The position numbers and the translations under genes are program-made. Shown piece after piece: positions 1-8,621 of a stretch of 50,240 nt of DNA. The notes below the pieces were generated by a model. It was given only the letters and a program-made list of their open reading frames with translations, had not been told where the DNA came from and made no database searches. Positions within the stretch are counted from its first letter, which is position 1. The number at the start of each line of letters is the position of its first letter. Origin of the DNA: Lichenifustis flavocetrariae (GTDB lineage: Bacteria; Pseudomonadota; Alphaproteobacteria; Rhizobiales; Beijerinckiaceae); contig NZ_JAMOIM010000034.1 in NCBI RefSeq assembly GCF_026130545.1, positions 1-50,240 on the forward strand, in the 5' to 3' direction.

Positions 1-374
1 CCTTCTTACAACTGGCGTCTATTCGACTCATGCTGCGAAAGCTCTGCCAGAAAAAGATATGACTTCGGACAGACTCTCAGACGCGCTGGCTCCCAAAACA
101 GCTCAAGCGCGACCGCCTTTCCCGATGTGGATGATGTCGCCCGCGCTTTTCTGCGGCTTACTCGCACGAAGCCAACGACACCATGCCGGCCGGCGCCAAT
201 CCGGCTGTCGAGCGAGAACGGAAGGCGAGTCCAACTTTGGCAAATGCTCGTGCGTTTTTCCGCAAACTGCCGTGCCGCAAGGGCGCACGGCCGGCCTGTT
301 CACCCACCTCGCTTCCGGATTGTTCAAGAGAGACGATCTGGCCAAATCCTCACGGCTCTGCGAATGACATCGTC
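1..374. other. Left-edge stretch without a recognisable gene
   Basis: I see no protein family in any frame here. Frames open across this stretch on both strands, but their translations are rich in Arg, Pro, Ala and Cys and lack any domain pattern, as expected for shadow frames in GC-rich DNA. It presumably contains the promoter and leader of the GntR-type regulator that starts at 375. I could not pick out a convincing promoter. Confidence 0.4.
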
Positions 375-1055
375 ATGGAACTCAGACCTCTTCTGGATCA
401 GGTCCGCGCGCGCCACCGGACGGCAGCGTCCGCAGTGACGGAGACGTTACGCGCGGCCATCGTCGATGGCGTCATCCCCGGTGGCGCGGCGCTGCGGCAA
501 GACCTTTTGGCCGCCGAACTCGGCGTCAGCCGCATGCCGGTCCGCGAGAGCCTACGCCGACTGGAGACCGAGGGCCTGATCGACTTCGTGCCACATTGCG
601 GCGCGGTCGTCGCAACGCTTTCGACAGAGGATATTTTTGAGATCGCGCAGATGCGCGTGGCGCTGGAGAACCTCGCGCTCGAACGCTCCTTTGCGTCGTC
701 TGATATGAGCCATCTTGATCAGGCGGAGGCGATCTGCGTGGCGCTTGACGATGCGGAAGCCCTGACCGTCTTCACCAGCCTCAACCGCCGCTTCCACATG
801 GCGCTTTACGGGATTAAGCCGGGCACCCGCCTGCGTCGCCAGATCGAGACGCTTTATGACGCCTACGATCGGTATTTTGCCGTCGAGCACGCGAGGCTCG
901 ACCGCCGGCGACGCTCGCAAGACGAGCATCGCGCACTTCTGGCAGCCTGCCGCGCCCGCGATCTGTCCGCGGCACGCCGGACGTTGAAGCGCCACATCGG
1001 CGACCCAGCCGCCAAGCTGGCTGCCATTTTCGAGCGACGCAACCCGCCTGTCTAA
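375..1055 (+). CDS. GntR-family transcriptional regulator, FCD subfamily
   Basis: A 226-residue one-component repressor or activator. Residues about 15-75 form the winged helix-turn-helix (VSRMPVRESLRRLETEGLI is the recognition-helix region typical of GntR proteins). Residues about 85-215 form an all-helical FCD ligand-binding domain, in which the His of NRRFHMALYG and the later His residues of DEHRALL and LKRHIG fit the usual metal/ligand site. I chose ATG 375 because the open frame upstream (from 183) is compositionally non-coding and the family begins about 15 residues before the HTH. It lies immediately upstream of, and in the same direction as, the cyclase/ABC/amidohydrolase operon. Two copies of an ATTGGATC-type palindrome at 1096-1130 are its most plausible operators. 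Ligand unknown; presumably the transported substrate or a breakdown product. Confidence 0.9.
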   Translation: MELRPLLDQVRARHRTAASAVTETLRAAIVDGVIPGGAALRQDLLAAELGVSRMPVRESLRRLETEGLIDFVPHCGAVVATLSTEDIFEIAQMRVALENLALERSFASSDMSHLDQAEAICVALDDAEALTVFTSLNRRFHMALYGIKPGTRLRRQIETLYDAYDRYFAVEHARLDRRRRSQDEHRALLAACRARDLSAARRTLKRHIGDPAAKLAAIFERRNPPV

Positions 1056-1095
1056 GCGAAAGCCAATCTGTTTCAGAAAAGGCTTTCTGCATAAG

Positions 1096-1130
1096 ATTGG
1101 ATCCGATCTTGTCGAAACATTGGATCCAAT
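1096..1130. promoter_or_regulatory. Tandem operator-like palindromes (probable GntR/FCD binding sites)
   Basis: ATTGGATCCAAT at 1119-1130 is a perfect 12-bp palindrome. ATTGGATCCGAT at 1096-1107 is a copy with one mismatch, 23 bp away centre to centre, about two helical turns, which suits two dimers on one face of the DNA. FCD regulators such as FadR, PdhR and LldR bind short palindromes of comparable size (the PdhR/LldR half-site is ATTGGT). Assignment to the regulator at 375-1055 is inferred from adjacency. Confidence 0.6.
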
Positions 1131-1143
1131 CGACGCCGGCTGG

Positions 1144-1159
1144 TGGCACGGAGCTTGCT
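1144..1159 (+). promoter_or_regulatory. Sigma-54 (RpoN) promoter of the cyclase/ABC/amidohydrolase operon
   Basis: The sequence TGGCACGGAGCTTGCT matches the RpoN consensus TGGCACG-N4-TTGC(A/T) at every conserved position, with GG at 1145-1146 and GC at 1157-1158 exactly 10 nt apart. Transcription would begin near 1170, leaving a leader of about 26 nt with GGAG at 1186-1189 before ATG 1196. RpoN control requires an enhancer-binding activator such as NtrC, whose site I did not identify. This promoter type is typical of nitrogen-scavenging operons. Confidence 0.75.
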
Positions 1160-1195
1160 CATGATCAGCGAACCCAACCGTTCGCGGAGCTTGAT

Positions 1196-1912
1196 ATGGC
1201 CGTCGCACGCCCAAACCCGATCGTCGACGTCGTCGACCTCAGCCACGAGATCCGCGAGGGCATGCTCAACATGGGCGGCTGGACGACGGCCTTTCCGGTC
1301 ATCGACACGCTCGCCAAAACCCGGACCCTGAGCCAAGGCAAGATGGGCGTCGCGTCCCGCATGATCCTTGTGTCCGAGCATAACGGGACGCATATCGACG
1401 TCCCCCGCCACTTCGTCGACGATGGCGCGGCGATCGACGAGGTGCCGCTGACGAAACTGTTGCTGCCCGGCCACCTGCTCGACTTCACCCAAAAGGGTCA
1501 CGGGGAAGCAATTACCGTCGCCGATTTCGAGGCCGCGGAAGAACGCTCGGGCCAGCGTGTGGGGCCGGGCACGGCTCTCGTTTGCTGGACCGGTGTCGAC
1601 AAGTTTTGGGGCAGGCCGGACATGAACCGGCTACGGCCATACGTCCCCGCCGAGACCGCGATGTGGATGGTGGAGCGCCAGGTCTCGCTGTTTGCGACCG
1701 ACCTTGTTGGCATGGACAATCCCGACGAGTGGTGGGAACCGACCCACCTCGCTTGGCTGTCCAATGGCATCTGCATGGTGCAGCAGCTCTGCAACCTCGA
1801 CCAACTCGTCGGCAAGACCTTCCTGTTCCAAGCTTTTCCGATGAAGACCGTCGGCGGTACCGGCTGCCCAGTGCGCGCCGCAGCCCTGGTGCTCGGCGAC
1901 GATACCGCTTGA
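1196..1912 (+). CDS. Cyclase-family hydrolase (kynurenine formamidase-like)
   Basis: A 238-residue metal-dependent hydrolase of the cyclase/kynurenine formamidase (KynB-like) superfamily, whose members hydrolyse amides, formamides or cyclic imides. The family signature H-x-G-T-H-x-D is clear as EHNGTHIDVPRHF with His62, His66 and Asp68. The N-terminus IVDVVDLSHEIREGM is the usual first strand. ATG 1196 has GGAG at 1186 and lies just downstream of the sigma-54 promoter, so the longer open frame from 1097 would start upstream of the transcription start and is rejected. First gene of an operon with an ABC importer and an amidohydrolase, so it probably performs one of two hydrolytic steps on the imported compound. 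Substrate not identifiable from sequence. Confidence 0.85.
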   Translation: MAVARPNPIVDVVDLSHEIREGMLNMGGWTTAFPVIDTLAKTRTLSQGKMGVASRMILVSEHNGTHIDVPRHFVDDGAAIDEVPLTKLLLPGHLLDFTQKGHGEAITVADFEAAEERSGQRVGPGTALVCWTGVDKFWGRPDMNRLRPYVPAETAMWMVERQVSLFATDLVGMDNPDEWWEPTHLAWLSNGICMVQQLCNLDQLVGKTFLFQAFPMKTVGGTGCPVRAAALVLGDDTA

Positions 1913-1976
1913 CGCTGCCGACGCCCTGTAGACCGGGCGGGCCAAACCGATGCCGATCCCTAGAAGGAGTGCTGAC

Positions 1977-2837
1977 ATGACGATACGTGCTTTGAGCGTT
2001 CTTGCGATGCTGACCCTCGGCGCAACCGCGGCTGGCTTAGGAACTGTACAGGCAGCGCAGCAATGCGCGCCCGATAAACTGGCCGAGCGCTACCCGGCAC
2101 TCATTGGCAAGACCGTCAACGTCGGGTTGACCGCGGCGCAGGCACCCTACACTTACCCCGACCCCAAAAACCTCGACCACATCATCGGCGCCGACGCGGA
2201 CCTGATGAACGAGGTCTTTGCCTGCATCGGGGTGCCGTGGAAACCCAATCTCGGCGCCTTCGCGGGCCTCATCACCTCTGTCACGGAGGGCCGCAACGAT
2301 GTGATGTGGGACTCGCTGCTCTACACGCCGGCCCGCGGCAAGCAGGTCGATTTCGTCATCTATGAATCCGCCGGCACGGGGTTCCTCGTCCAGAAGGGCA
2401 ATCCGAAGAAGGTGACATCGCTTGACGCCGTTTGCGGCATGAATGTCGGTGCCATGCTGGGCACCGTTCAGGAGGCGGCCTTCCGCGCTCAGGGCAAGCT
2501 ATGCGTCAAAGACGGCAAGCCTGACGTGAACCTCCTGACGTTCGGCGACGAGGCGCAAGGCGACCGCGAGGTCATGAATGGGCGCATCGACGTGATCATG
2601 AACGATCTCGGCCAAGCTGCCTATCTGATCAGCAAGGAACCGCAGTTGGAGCTCGCCTTTTCGATCCAGAGCGACCTGCACATCGGAGCGGCGGTGAACA
2701 AGGGTGAACCGGTGCTGCTCCAGGCCATCGCCGATGCGCTCACAATCGCGCAGGCGGATGGCAGCCAAAAGGCGATCTTCGTCAAATACGGACTCGACCC
2801 AGCCCTCGTATTTCCGGTTGAAATTCGCAAGCAGTAG
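1977..2837 (+). CDS. Periplasmic solute-binding protein of a polar amino-acid-type ABC importer
   Basis: A 286-residue family-3 (SBP_bac_3-type) binding protein. Residues 1-27 form a Sec signal peptide ending near TVQAAQQ. The mature protein shows the usual order: a ligand-contact strand (VNVGLTAAQAPYTYPDP), a GADADLMNEVFACIG helix, a VTEGRNDVMWDSLLYTPARGKQVDFV stretch interrupted here only for the record as residues about 105-130, and a second lobe with NDLGQAAYLI. ATG 1977 is preceded by AAGGAG at 1963-1968. It sits between the cyclase gene and the fused permease/ATPase gene with which it must work. Family members bind amino acids, opines or small nitrogen compounds; the operon suggests a cyclic or N-acylated amine. 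Confidence 0.88.
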   Translation: MTIRALSVLAMLTLGATAAGLGTVQAAQQCAPDKLAERYPALIGKTVNVGLTAAQAPYTYPDPKNLDHIIGADADLMNEVFACIGVPWKPNLGAFAGLITSVTEGRNDVMWDSLLYTPARGKQVDFVIYESAGTGFLVQKGNPKKVTSLDAVCGMNVGAMLGTVQEAAFRAQGKLCVKDGKPDVNLLTFGDEAQGDREVMNGRIDVIMNDLGQAAYLISKEPQLELAFSIQSDLHIGAAVNKGEPVLLQAIADALTIAQADGSQKAIFVKYGLDPALVFPVEIRKQ

Positions 2838-2898
2838 GAAGGATCGGCCACCGGGCCATGGCTGGGTCCGCTGATGAGCGCAGAAGGCGGGGGGTCAC

Positions 2899-4710
2899 AT
2901 GAAAACACTGATGCTCGCCGTCGCTTGGCTCGTCCTGGCGCACCTTCCCGCCTTGTCGCAGACTAGCGCGCCTGCCGACGAAGGATGCATCGTCGGCTGC
3001 GCCAAGCCCATTGCCCAGAACCCGCCGACCCACTCTGTCGCCGTCCCCCCGGTGCCCGCCGCGACTGCACCCGTGGCCGTCTCCACCGCCACGAGCTCGA
3101 AATTCAGCATCGAGGCCGTGCAGGAGATGCTCGGCTACCTTGTCGATCCCTTTCTCCTACGGGGAGCACTGGTCGCGCTGGAGATCGCCAGTGTTGCGAT
3201 GGTGCTGGGCACCGCGCTTGGCCTTGGCCTCGCGCTTCTGCGCATGTCGCGTTTCAAGGTGATCAATGGGCTTGCCTGGACCTATATCTGGTTCATTCGC
3301 GGGACGCCGCCCCTGCTGCAGCTCGTCTTCCTGTTTGACGCCTTGCCAAGTTTCGGGATCAAGCTCGATATCTATTCGACGGCCGTGCTTGGCTTCGCGC
3401 TGAACGAGGCAGCCTTCAGCGCCGAAATCATTCGCGGTGGCATCCTGTCGGTCAACCGCGACCAAAGTATCGCGGCGACCTCACTCGGCATGGGGCCGAT
3501 GCTGACGCTGCGGCGGATCATCATGCCCCAGGCCATGCGGGCGATCCTGCCCAGCATCGCCAACGACACGATCAGCGTCATCAAAAGCACGTCGATCGCA
3601 TCCATCATCTTCGTCAACGAGCTGACATTTCGAAGCCAGCAGATCGTCGGGCAGAATTTCAAGTTCTTCGTCGTCTTCGCGGCTGCGGGGATTATTTACC
3701 TCGTAATGACGAGCGCGGTCGCCGGCGTGCAGATATGGTTAGAGCGGCACTACGACCTGGAGCGTCGCCAGGAAAGACGGCGCGGGCTGCTTGCCACCGC
3801 GGTCGCCCGCACCCGGCCGCGCCACCGGTCGACCTCTGGCGCAACGCCTCCAAGCCGCATCGACCTTTCGACCGCTCTTCGAGCGATCGGCGTGACATCC
3901 CAACCCGAGCACCCCGCCGCCGAGCCCTTCGTCACCTGCTTCAACGTCCAGAAATCCTACGGGGACCGCGAGATCCTGCGCGGTATCGACCTTGAAGTGA
4001 AACGCGGCGAGGTCGTCGTCATCATGGGGCCGAGCGGGTCGGGCAAGAGCACGCTGCTTCGCCTCGTCAACCATCTGGAGGTGTTGGATCACGGCGAGAT
4101 CAAGGTAGAGGGGCGCTATGTCGGCTATGAAAAGCGGGGCGCGGTCCTGCGGCCGACGCGCGACCTCGCAAAGGCGCGGGCCAGGGCCCGGATCGCCATG
4201 GTGTTCCAGCACTTCAACCTGTTCCAGCATCTTACCGTGATCGAAAACGTCATGGAGGCGCCAGTTCACGTCCACCGCGAGCCGGCGGACAGGATGCGCG
4301 AGATCGCGCTCGGGCTTCTGGCCGCCGTCGGCCTCAGCCAACATGTCGACAAGCTGCCGCATCGGCTCTCAGGCGGGCAGCAGCAGCGCGTTGCGATCGC
4401 ACGGGCGCTCGCGACTTCGCCCCGGCTCATGTTGTTCGACGAGCCGACTTCGGCGCTCGACCCGGAACTAGTTGGCGAGGTGCTGAGCGTGATGCGTCGC
4501 CTTGCCGATGCCGGCATGACGATGATTGTCGTGACGCACGAGGTCGCCTTCGCCCGCGACGTCGCCGACCGCGTGATCTTCATGGACGAAGGCCGCATCG
4601 TCGAGCAGGGGCCGCCGAACATCGTCTTGCGTACCCCCAAGGAGGAGCGCACGCAGCGCTTCCTGCGAATGGTCGAGCGAGGCGCCGACGTCTCGGCGAC
4701 GCCCGCATGA
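2899..4710 (+). CDS. Fused ABC importer: signal/linker region, HisM-type permease and GlnQ-type ATPase in one chain
   Basis: A 603-residue protein that joins parts normally encoded by two genes. Residues 1-21 look like a cleavable signal or first membrane segment, followed by a Pro/Ala/Val-rich stretch to about 70. Residues about 75-285 are a polar amino-acid permease with several membrane helices and the EAA-type loop ([13 protein letters not shown] around 168). After an Arg-rich linker, residues about 345-603 are a complete ATPase: Walker [10 protein letters not shown] near 377, signature LSGGQQQRV near 490, Walker [12 protein letters not shown] near 510, switch His in VVTHEVAF. No stop or frame change separates the halves. 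With the upstream binding protein it would form the full importer; a homodimer supplies two permease and two ATPase domains. Such fusions occur but are uncommon. Confidence 0.88.
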   Translation: MKTLMLAVAWLVLAHLPALSQTSAPADEGCIVGCAKPIAQNPPTHSVAVPPVPAATAPVAVSTATSSKFSIEAVQEMLGYLVDPFLLRGALVALEIASVAMVLGTALGLGLALLRMSRFKVINGLAWTYIWFIRGTPPLLQLVFLFDALPSFGIKLDIYSTAVLGFALNEAAFSAEIIRGGILSVNRDQSIAATSLGMGPMLTLRRIIMPQAMRAILPSIANDTISVIKSTSIASIIFVNELTFRSQQIVGQNFKFFVVFAAAGIIYLVMTSAVAGVQIWLERHYDLERRQERRRGLLATAVARTRPRHRSTSGATPPSRIDLSTALRAIGVTSQPEHPAAEPFVTCFNVQKSYGDREILRGIDLEVKRGEVVVIMGPSGSGKSTLLRLVNHLEVLDHGEIKVEGRYVGYEKRGAVLRPTRDLAKARARARIAMVFQHFNLFQHLTVIENVMEAPVHVHREPADRMREIALGLLAAVGLSQHVDKLPHRLSGGQQQRVAIARALATSPRLMLFDEPTSALDPELVGEVLSVMRRLADAGMTMIVVTHEVAFARDVADRVIFMDEGRIVEQGPPNIVLRTPKEERTQRFLRMVERGADVSATPA

Positions 4711-4753
4711 CGCGGGCTTTCACGCAATCCGTTTGAGAAGAGCGACACACCCG

Positions 4754-6307
4754 ATGACCCGCGAACCCTCCCGCATCCTGATCCGTGGCGGACGCGTCTA
4801 CGACCATAACGGCGACATTCACCAGCCGCCCGTGCGCGACATCTTCATCGAGGGCAACCGGATCTCTTCCGTCACGACGCCCGACGCCGATCTCGAGATG
4901 AAAAGCACGCTGGTCGCGTCGGCCAGGCGGGGCGAACCCGACGCGCCGGTGGTGATCGAGGCGCATGACCATCTCGTCATCCCGGGTCTCATCAATGCCC
5001 ACTATCATTCCTATGATGTGCTGCAGAAGGGCATGCTCGAAGACATGCCGTTTGACGTCTGGGCGCTGCATTCCCAGCCGGTCTATTTCGGCAAGCGGAG
5101 CAAGGCCGAACTCCGCGCCCGCGTGCTCGTCGGCGCCCTGGAAGCGCTGCGCAATGGAATCACAACGATCCAGGACATGAACACGCTCGTGCCGCGCGAC
5201 GAGGACACGCTCGACACGATTCTGGCCGCCTATGCCGAGGTTGGCATTCGGGTGGTGTTCTCCATTGCGATGCGTGATCTCGCGGCGCTCGATATCGCGC
5301 CGTTCCTGCCGCCGGATGTGCCGCCCGAGGTGCTGGCGATCATCACGGGCAGCCCAAACGATCCCGCGACCGAAATCGATTTCGTCGATCGCCAAATTGC
5401 GCGCCGACCCGCGGGACCACGCTTCAGCTGGGCGGTCAGCCCGTCCGGACCGCAGCGCTCGTCGCGGGCCTTGCTGGACGGGGTCTGCGATATTGCGGGA
5501 CGGCACGGCTTGCCGATCTTCACCCATGTGTACGAAACCAAGGCGCAGACCGCGAAGGCGCGCGAGATCTACGGCGAGGACGGCGGCTCGATGATCCGCT
5601 ACCTCGAGCGGGTGGGATTGTTCAAGCATCGCACCACGATTGCACATGGGGTGTGGCTGATGCCTGATGAGATGGAGATCCTCACCGGCTGCGGGGTGAG
5701 CCTCGCCCATAACCCAATTAGCAATCTCAAGCTCAAAAGCGGCATTGCGCCCATGCGATGCGTGATGGACGCGGGAATCAACGTCGCGCTCGGTTGCGAC
5801 AATTGCTCATGCGGAGATTGTCAGAACCTGTTTCAGGCGATGAAAATGCTGTGCCTGCTGGCGGGTGTGACGGACCCGAACCCCACTGGCGTACATGCCG
5901 CCGACGCTATACAGGCCGCCACGATCGGGGGCGCGAAGGCAGCGGGCTTGGAGCACGAGATTGGCAGGATCGCGCCAGGGTTCCGCGCCGACCTGGCGCT
6001 GCTCGACCTCAGCGATGTCGCCTATCTGCCGTTCAACAGCGCCGCCCGACAACTTGTCTATGCCGAATGCGGGCGAGGCGTCCGGACCACGATCGTTGAC
6101 GGCCGTATCATCATGCGCGACGGCCGGATCCTCAGCGTCGACGAAGCGACCCTGCGTGCCGACCTCGATGACCTGATGCCGGCCTTTCGGCGCCACTACG
6201 CGGCTGTCGAAAGCGCGAACCGTCCCGCGATCCCCTATCTTCTGGCGGCGAACCGCCAGCTCGATCAGCAAGACGTCGGCCTCAATCGTCTTCTGAGGGA
6301 TCGCTGA
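4754..6307 (+). CDS. Amidohydrolase, TRZ/ATZ (chlorohydrolase/deaminase) family
   Basis: A 517-residue metal-dependent hydrolase of the amidohydrolase superfamily. Metal ligands are visible in order: His83 and His85 of NAHYHSYD, His258 of FTHVYET, His298 of TIAHGVW and Asp349 of LGCDNCSCGD. The C-terminal GFRADLALLDL and the N-terminal beta-sandwich (IRGGRVYDHNG) complete the fold. The family deaminates or dechlorinates triazines, guanine, cytosine and related heterocycles. ATG 4754 is chosen over TTG 4733 because family proteins begin just before the LIRGG strand; neither has an ideal ribosome site. Last gene of the sigma-54 operon, 43 nt after the transporter. Together with the cyclase it suggests catabolism of a nitrogen heterocycle or cyclic amide; the exact substrate is unknown. 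Confidence 0.85.
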   Translation: MTREPSRILIRGGRVYDHNGDIHQPPVRDIFIEGNRISSVTTPDADLEMKSTLVASARRGEPDAPVVIEAHDHLVIPGLINAHYHSYDVLQKGMLEDMPFDVWALHSQPVYFGKRSKAELRARVLVGALEALRNGITTIQDMNTLVPRDEDTLDTILAAYAEVGIRVVFSIAMRDLAALDIAPFLPPDVPPEVLAIITGSPNDPATEIDFVDRQIARRPAGPRFSWAVSPSGPQRSSRALLDGVCDIAGRHGLPIFTHVYETKAQTAKAREIYGEDGGSMIRYLERVGLFKHRTTIAHGVWLMPDEMEILTGCGVSLAHNPISNLKLKSGIAPMRCVMDAGINVALGCDNCSCGDCQNLFQAMKMLCLLAGVTDPNPTGVHAADAIQAATIGGAKAAGLEHEIGRIAPGFRADLALLDLSDVAYLPFNSAARQLVYAECGRGVRTTIVDGRIIMRDGRILSVDEATLRADLDDLMPAFRRHYAAVESANRPAIPYLLAANRQLDQQDVGLNRLLRDR

Positions 6308-6449
6308 GCGGAGAGGCGCGAGCGAAACTGGATCCTGCCGATCGGGGGCGGCTTCAATCATCGTCCGCTGCTTCGTCTGCCACGTTCCGAACCAGACGTT
6401 CCCCTTCCGGCCATGCTCTCCAGTCTGTGGCTGCTTGCCTGTTCTACCA

Positions 6450-6467
6450 ACGGCCGCTTTCGGCCGT
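6450..6467. promoter_or_regulatory. Hairpin just upstream of the recombinase ribosome-binding site
   Basis: ACGGCCG-CTTT-CGGCCGT is a perfect 7-bp stem with a 4-nt loop that abuts the GGGAG at 6468-6472 of the recombinase gene. It could mask the ribosome site or act as a terminator for read-through from the amidohydrolase gene. No T-tract follows. Confidence 0.45.
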
Positions 6468-6479
6468 GGGAGATCAACG

Positions 6480-7112
6480 ATGGGACATTCAGAATTCGAT
6501 CCAGGCTTCAAAGAACGGCGCCCCTGGAATGCCGGCCGAAAACTTGGCGCCAAACAAGCGTTAAAGCCGCAGCAAGTTTGGGCCGTTCGGTTCTGGCTTG
6601 GTCGGGAAGACCGGTTACGTGATCGCGCCATGTTCGACCTGGCGATCGACAGCAAGCTGCGTGGCTGCGATGTCGTGAAGGTCAAAATCAGCGACCTCGT
6701 CGTTGGCGGCCGGGTCCGAAACCGCGCGATCGTGGTCCAGCAGAAGACCGGCCGGCCTGTTAGATTTGAGCTGCTCGAGTCAGCTCGGGGCAGCATCCTG
6801 GCTTGGCTCGAACGTCGAGGCGGATCACTCGACGACTTCGTTTTTCCGAGCCGGATCGACCATGCCCGGCACATGAGCACCCGCCAGTATGCACGGCTTG
6901 TCGACGAGTGGGTGACTGGAATTGGGTTGCGGCCAGACGACTACGGAACCCATTCACTCCGGCGAACGAAGGCGTCGATCATCTACAAGCAGACCGGCAA
7001 CTTGCGCGCGGTGCAGATACTTCTTGGGCATACGAAGATCGAGAGCACGGTGCGCTATCTCGGCGTGGATGTCGAAGACGCGCTGACCTTGTCTGAACGT
7101 ACCGAGATCTGA
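6480..7112 (+). CDS. Short tyrosine recombinase (integrase), catalytic domain only
   Basis: A 210-residue phage-integrase-type tyrosine recombinase. All six catalytic positions can be read: Arg61 (KLRGCD), Lys89 (QQKTGRP), His158 and Arg161 (HSLRR), His184 (LLGHTKIEST) and Tyr193 (VRYLG). The usual N-terminal SAM-like core-binding domain is reduced to about 45 residues, so the protein is shorter than the common 300-400 residues. ATG 6480 has GGGAG 8 nt upstream. It stands alone between two metabolic operons with no tRNA, excisionase or phage gene nearby, so it is either a relic of a mobile element or one of the small stand-alone recombinases common in this group. I found no attachment-site duplication. 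Confidence 0.85.
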   Translation: MGHSEFDPGFKERRPWNAGRKLGAKQALKPQQVWAVRFWLGREDRLRDRAMFDLAIDSKLRGCDVVKVKISDLVVGGRVRNRAIVVQQKTGRPVRFELLESARGSILAWLERRGGSLDDFVFPSRIDHARHMSTRQYARLVDEWVTGIGLRPDDYGTHSLRRTKASIIYKQTGNLRAVQILLGHTKIESTVRYLGVDVEDALTLSERTEI

Positions 7113-7119
7113 ACGTAGG

Positions 7120-7154
7120 AGGCGCAGCCCACCTTCTGGATCTCGGCTGCGCCT
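7120..7154. terminator. Strong hairpin after the recombinase gene
   Basis: AGGCGCAGCC at 7120-7129 and GGCTGCGCCT at 7145-7154 form a perfect 10-bp stem with a 15-nt loop, starting 8 nt after the recombinase stop. It lacks a T-tract, as is usual in GC-rich genomes, so terminator function is inferred. Confidence 0.5.
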
Positions 7155-7484
7155 TCGCGCCCATCCACGCCGTTCAGCGCTCGCGGGGGCCGCTACTTAA
7201 AGCAGACGTTCCTAACACAGGCGGATTGCAAGCAGGCCGTGTCAAGCTCCCAATCCATCGGCTTCGGGGAGCGCCACGGCTGCTGAAGCCAGGACCAAAG
7301 TCATGAAGCGCGAAGCTTACGAATCATAATTGCACCACTGACTGGTCGACACCAAGAGCGGACCGCGTGCGCCGCAGGTCATCATTTTTGATATTTCAAT
7401 GCTGACCCGGAGAGACCCACCTCCAGGCCCAGACTGGGCGCGGCCGGCCGGGAGCGAGCGCGCAATGGCAGTTCGACGCCTCGA
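7155..7484. other. Intergenic stretch between convergent genes
   Basis: About 330 bases between the recombinase (plus) and the dehydrogenase (minus). It is less GC-rich in the middle (around 7300-7400) than its flanks and has no recognisable gene. A compact hairpin, GCCCAG-A-CTGGGC at 7427-7439, lies 46 nt beyond the dehydrogenase stop on the minus strand and could end the sugar operon. No insertion-sequence ends are evident. Confidence 0.4.
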
Positions 7485-8597
7485 TTAGTTTGGACATTTT
7501 CCCGGTGCTGCGGCTACGCCCGCCATGGCAATCAGAAGCGATTGGTCGCGCCTGGCCTCGACCACTGTGTTTCGAGGTAAAGCGCCCCTGACGATGCAAG
7601 CCCAAAAGTGATCGAGTTCGCGCGCGAAGGCTTCCTCGAAGCTTGGACGTATTGCGATCGACTCAAGACGACCGCCTGTCGAGCGGCGGTGCAGGAGTTG
7701 GGTCGGATGATGGTTGAGATAGGGGGCCGGAAAGACGAGTTCGACGATCTCGTCTTCGAAATAGAGGGAAATGCGCTCGGCATAGTCGGCTACCTTGGGC
7801 ACTTCCACATGGGTCATGGTCCAAAGCGCTTCGCCGTCTCGCAAATCGACCGCGGCCTGTCCGCCGGACCCGCCGGCGAACAGCGCCGCACCCTTGACGC
7901 GCCCAGGAGACAGTCCCAGGCCATCGAGCAGCCCATGCACCGCATTCACGTCGTGGACGAGCGCCGAACAATAGGCGCCCGCGAAGCCGCGGAAGATCGT
8001 CTCGGACGGGATGAAACCAAGCGCAGCTTCGACTTGCGTTCGGCGGCGCTCGCCCGTCATGGCGATCAGGCTTTGAGGCACATCAGTGCCGACGACGAGC
8101 GGCTGGTGCGCCACGAAGGGCCAGGCATCGGGGTCATGCACTTCCACCGACAGATAGCGCAGCCGCTCGCCCTTGCCTCCAATTAAGTCGAGCGCGGCCT
8201 CGTAGCTCGGATCGAAGCGCTTCATGTAGCCGACTTGGAGAACGACGCCGGTGCGGGCCTGGGTCGCGATCAGCGCATCGAGTTCGGCAAGCCCGTAGCA
8301 GAGCGGCTTTTCGCAGAAGACGTGGAGGCCTGCTTCCATGGCGCGGCTAGCCAAATCCGCATGCCAGGGATCGGGCGCCGCGATCAGCACGGCATCGAGG
8401 TTGAGCGCGAGCAAATCGGCCGCATCGATCACGGTTGTTACCCCAAAGCGCTCCGCGAGGCCTGCCCGCACGGTCGCGGAGGGATCGCTGACGGCGACCA
8501 AGTTGAACTTTGCCCTTAGGGCCAGGAGATTGGGGATGTGCTCGACCTGCGCGATCAAGCCGCCGCCTACGACACCGATGTTGAGGCGTTCCGTCAT
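7485..8597 (-). CDS. Gfo/Idh/MocA-family NAD(P)-dependent dehydrogenase
   Basis: A 370-residue sugar or cyclitol oxidoreductase. The N-terminal Rossmann fold has GVVGGGLIAQVEH (dinucleotide loop, residues about 8-20) and the family signature FCEKPL at about 94-99, whose Lys is the catalytic/cofactor residue. The C-terminal alpha/beta domain follows from about 125. ATG 8597 is preceded by AAGGAA. It is the last gene of a minus-strand operon with an ABC sugar importer, a deacetylase and an IolE-like enzyme, so it likely oxidises the imported polyol, inositol or sugar derivative. Inositol 2-dehydrogenase belongs to the same superfamily, but the sequence alone does not fix the substrate. Confidence 0.87.
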   Translation of the reverse strand: MTERLNIGVVGGGLIAQVEHIPNLLALRAKFNLVAVSDPSATVRAGLAERFGVTTVIDAADLLALNLDAVLIAAPDPWHADLASRAMEAGLHVFCEKPLCYGLAELDALIATQARTGVVLQVGYMKRFDPSYEAALDLIGGKGERLRYLSVEVHDPDAWPFVAHQPLVVGTDVPQSLIAMTGERRRTQVEAALGFIPSETIFRGFAGAYCSALVHDVNAVHGLLDGLGLSPGRVKGAALFAGGSGGQAAVDLRDGEALWTMTHVEVPKVADYAERISLYFEDEIVELVFPAPYLNHHPTQLLHRRSTGGRLESIAIRPSFEEAFARELDHFWACIVRGALPRNTVVEARRDQSLLIAMAGVAAAPGKCPN

Positions 8598-8621
8598 GGA
8601 TGTTCCTTGCGATAGATGCGG

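Noticed and set aside
4580-5710. Minus-strand open frame of 376 codons opposite the amidohydrolase
   Set aside because: No family pattern; the plus-strand gene has all metal ligands in order.
6308-7484. Complete genomic island around the recombinase
   Set aside because: No tRNA, no flanking direct repeats and no other mobile genes were found; only the recombinase itself is supported.
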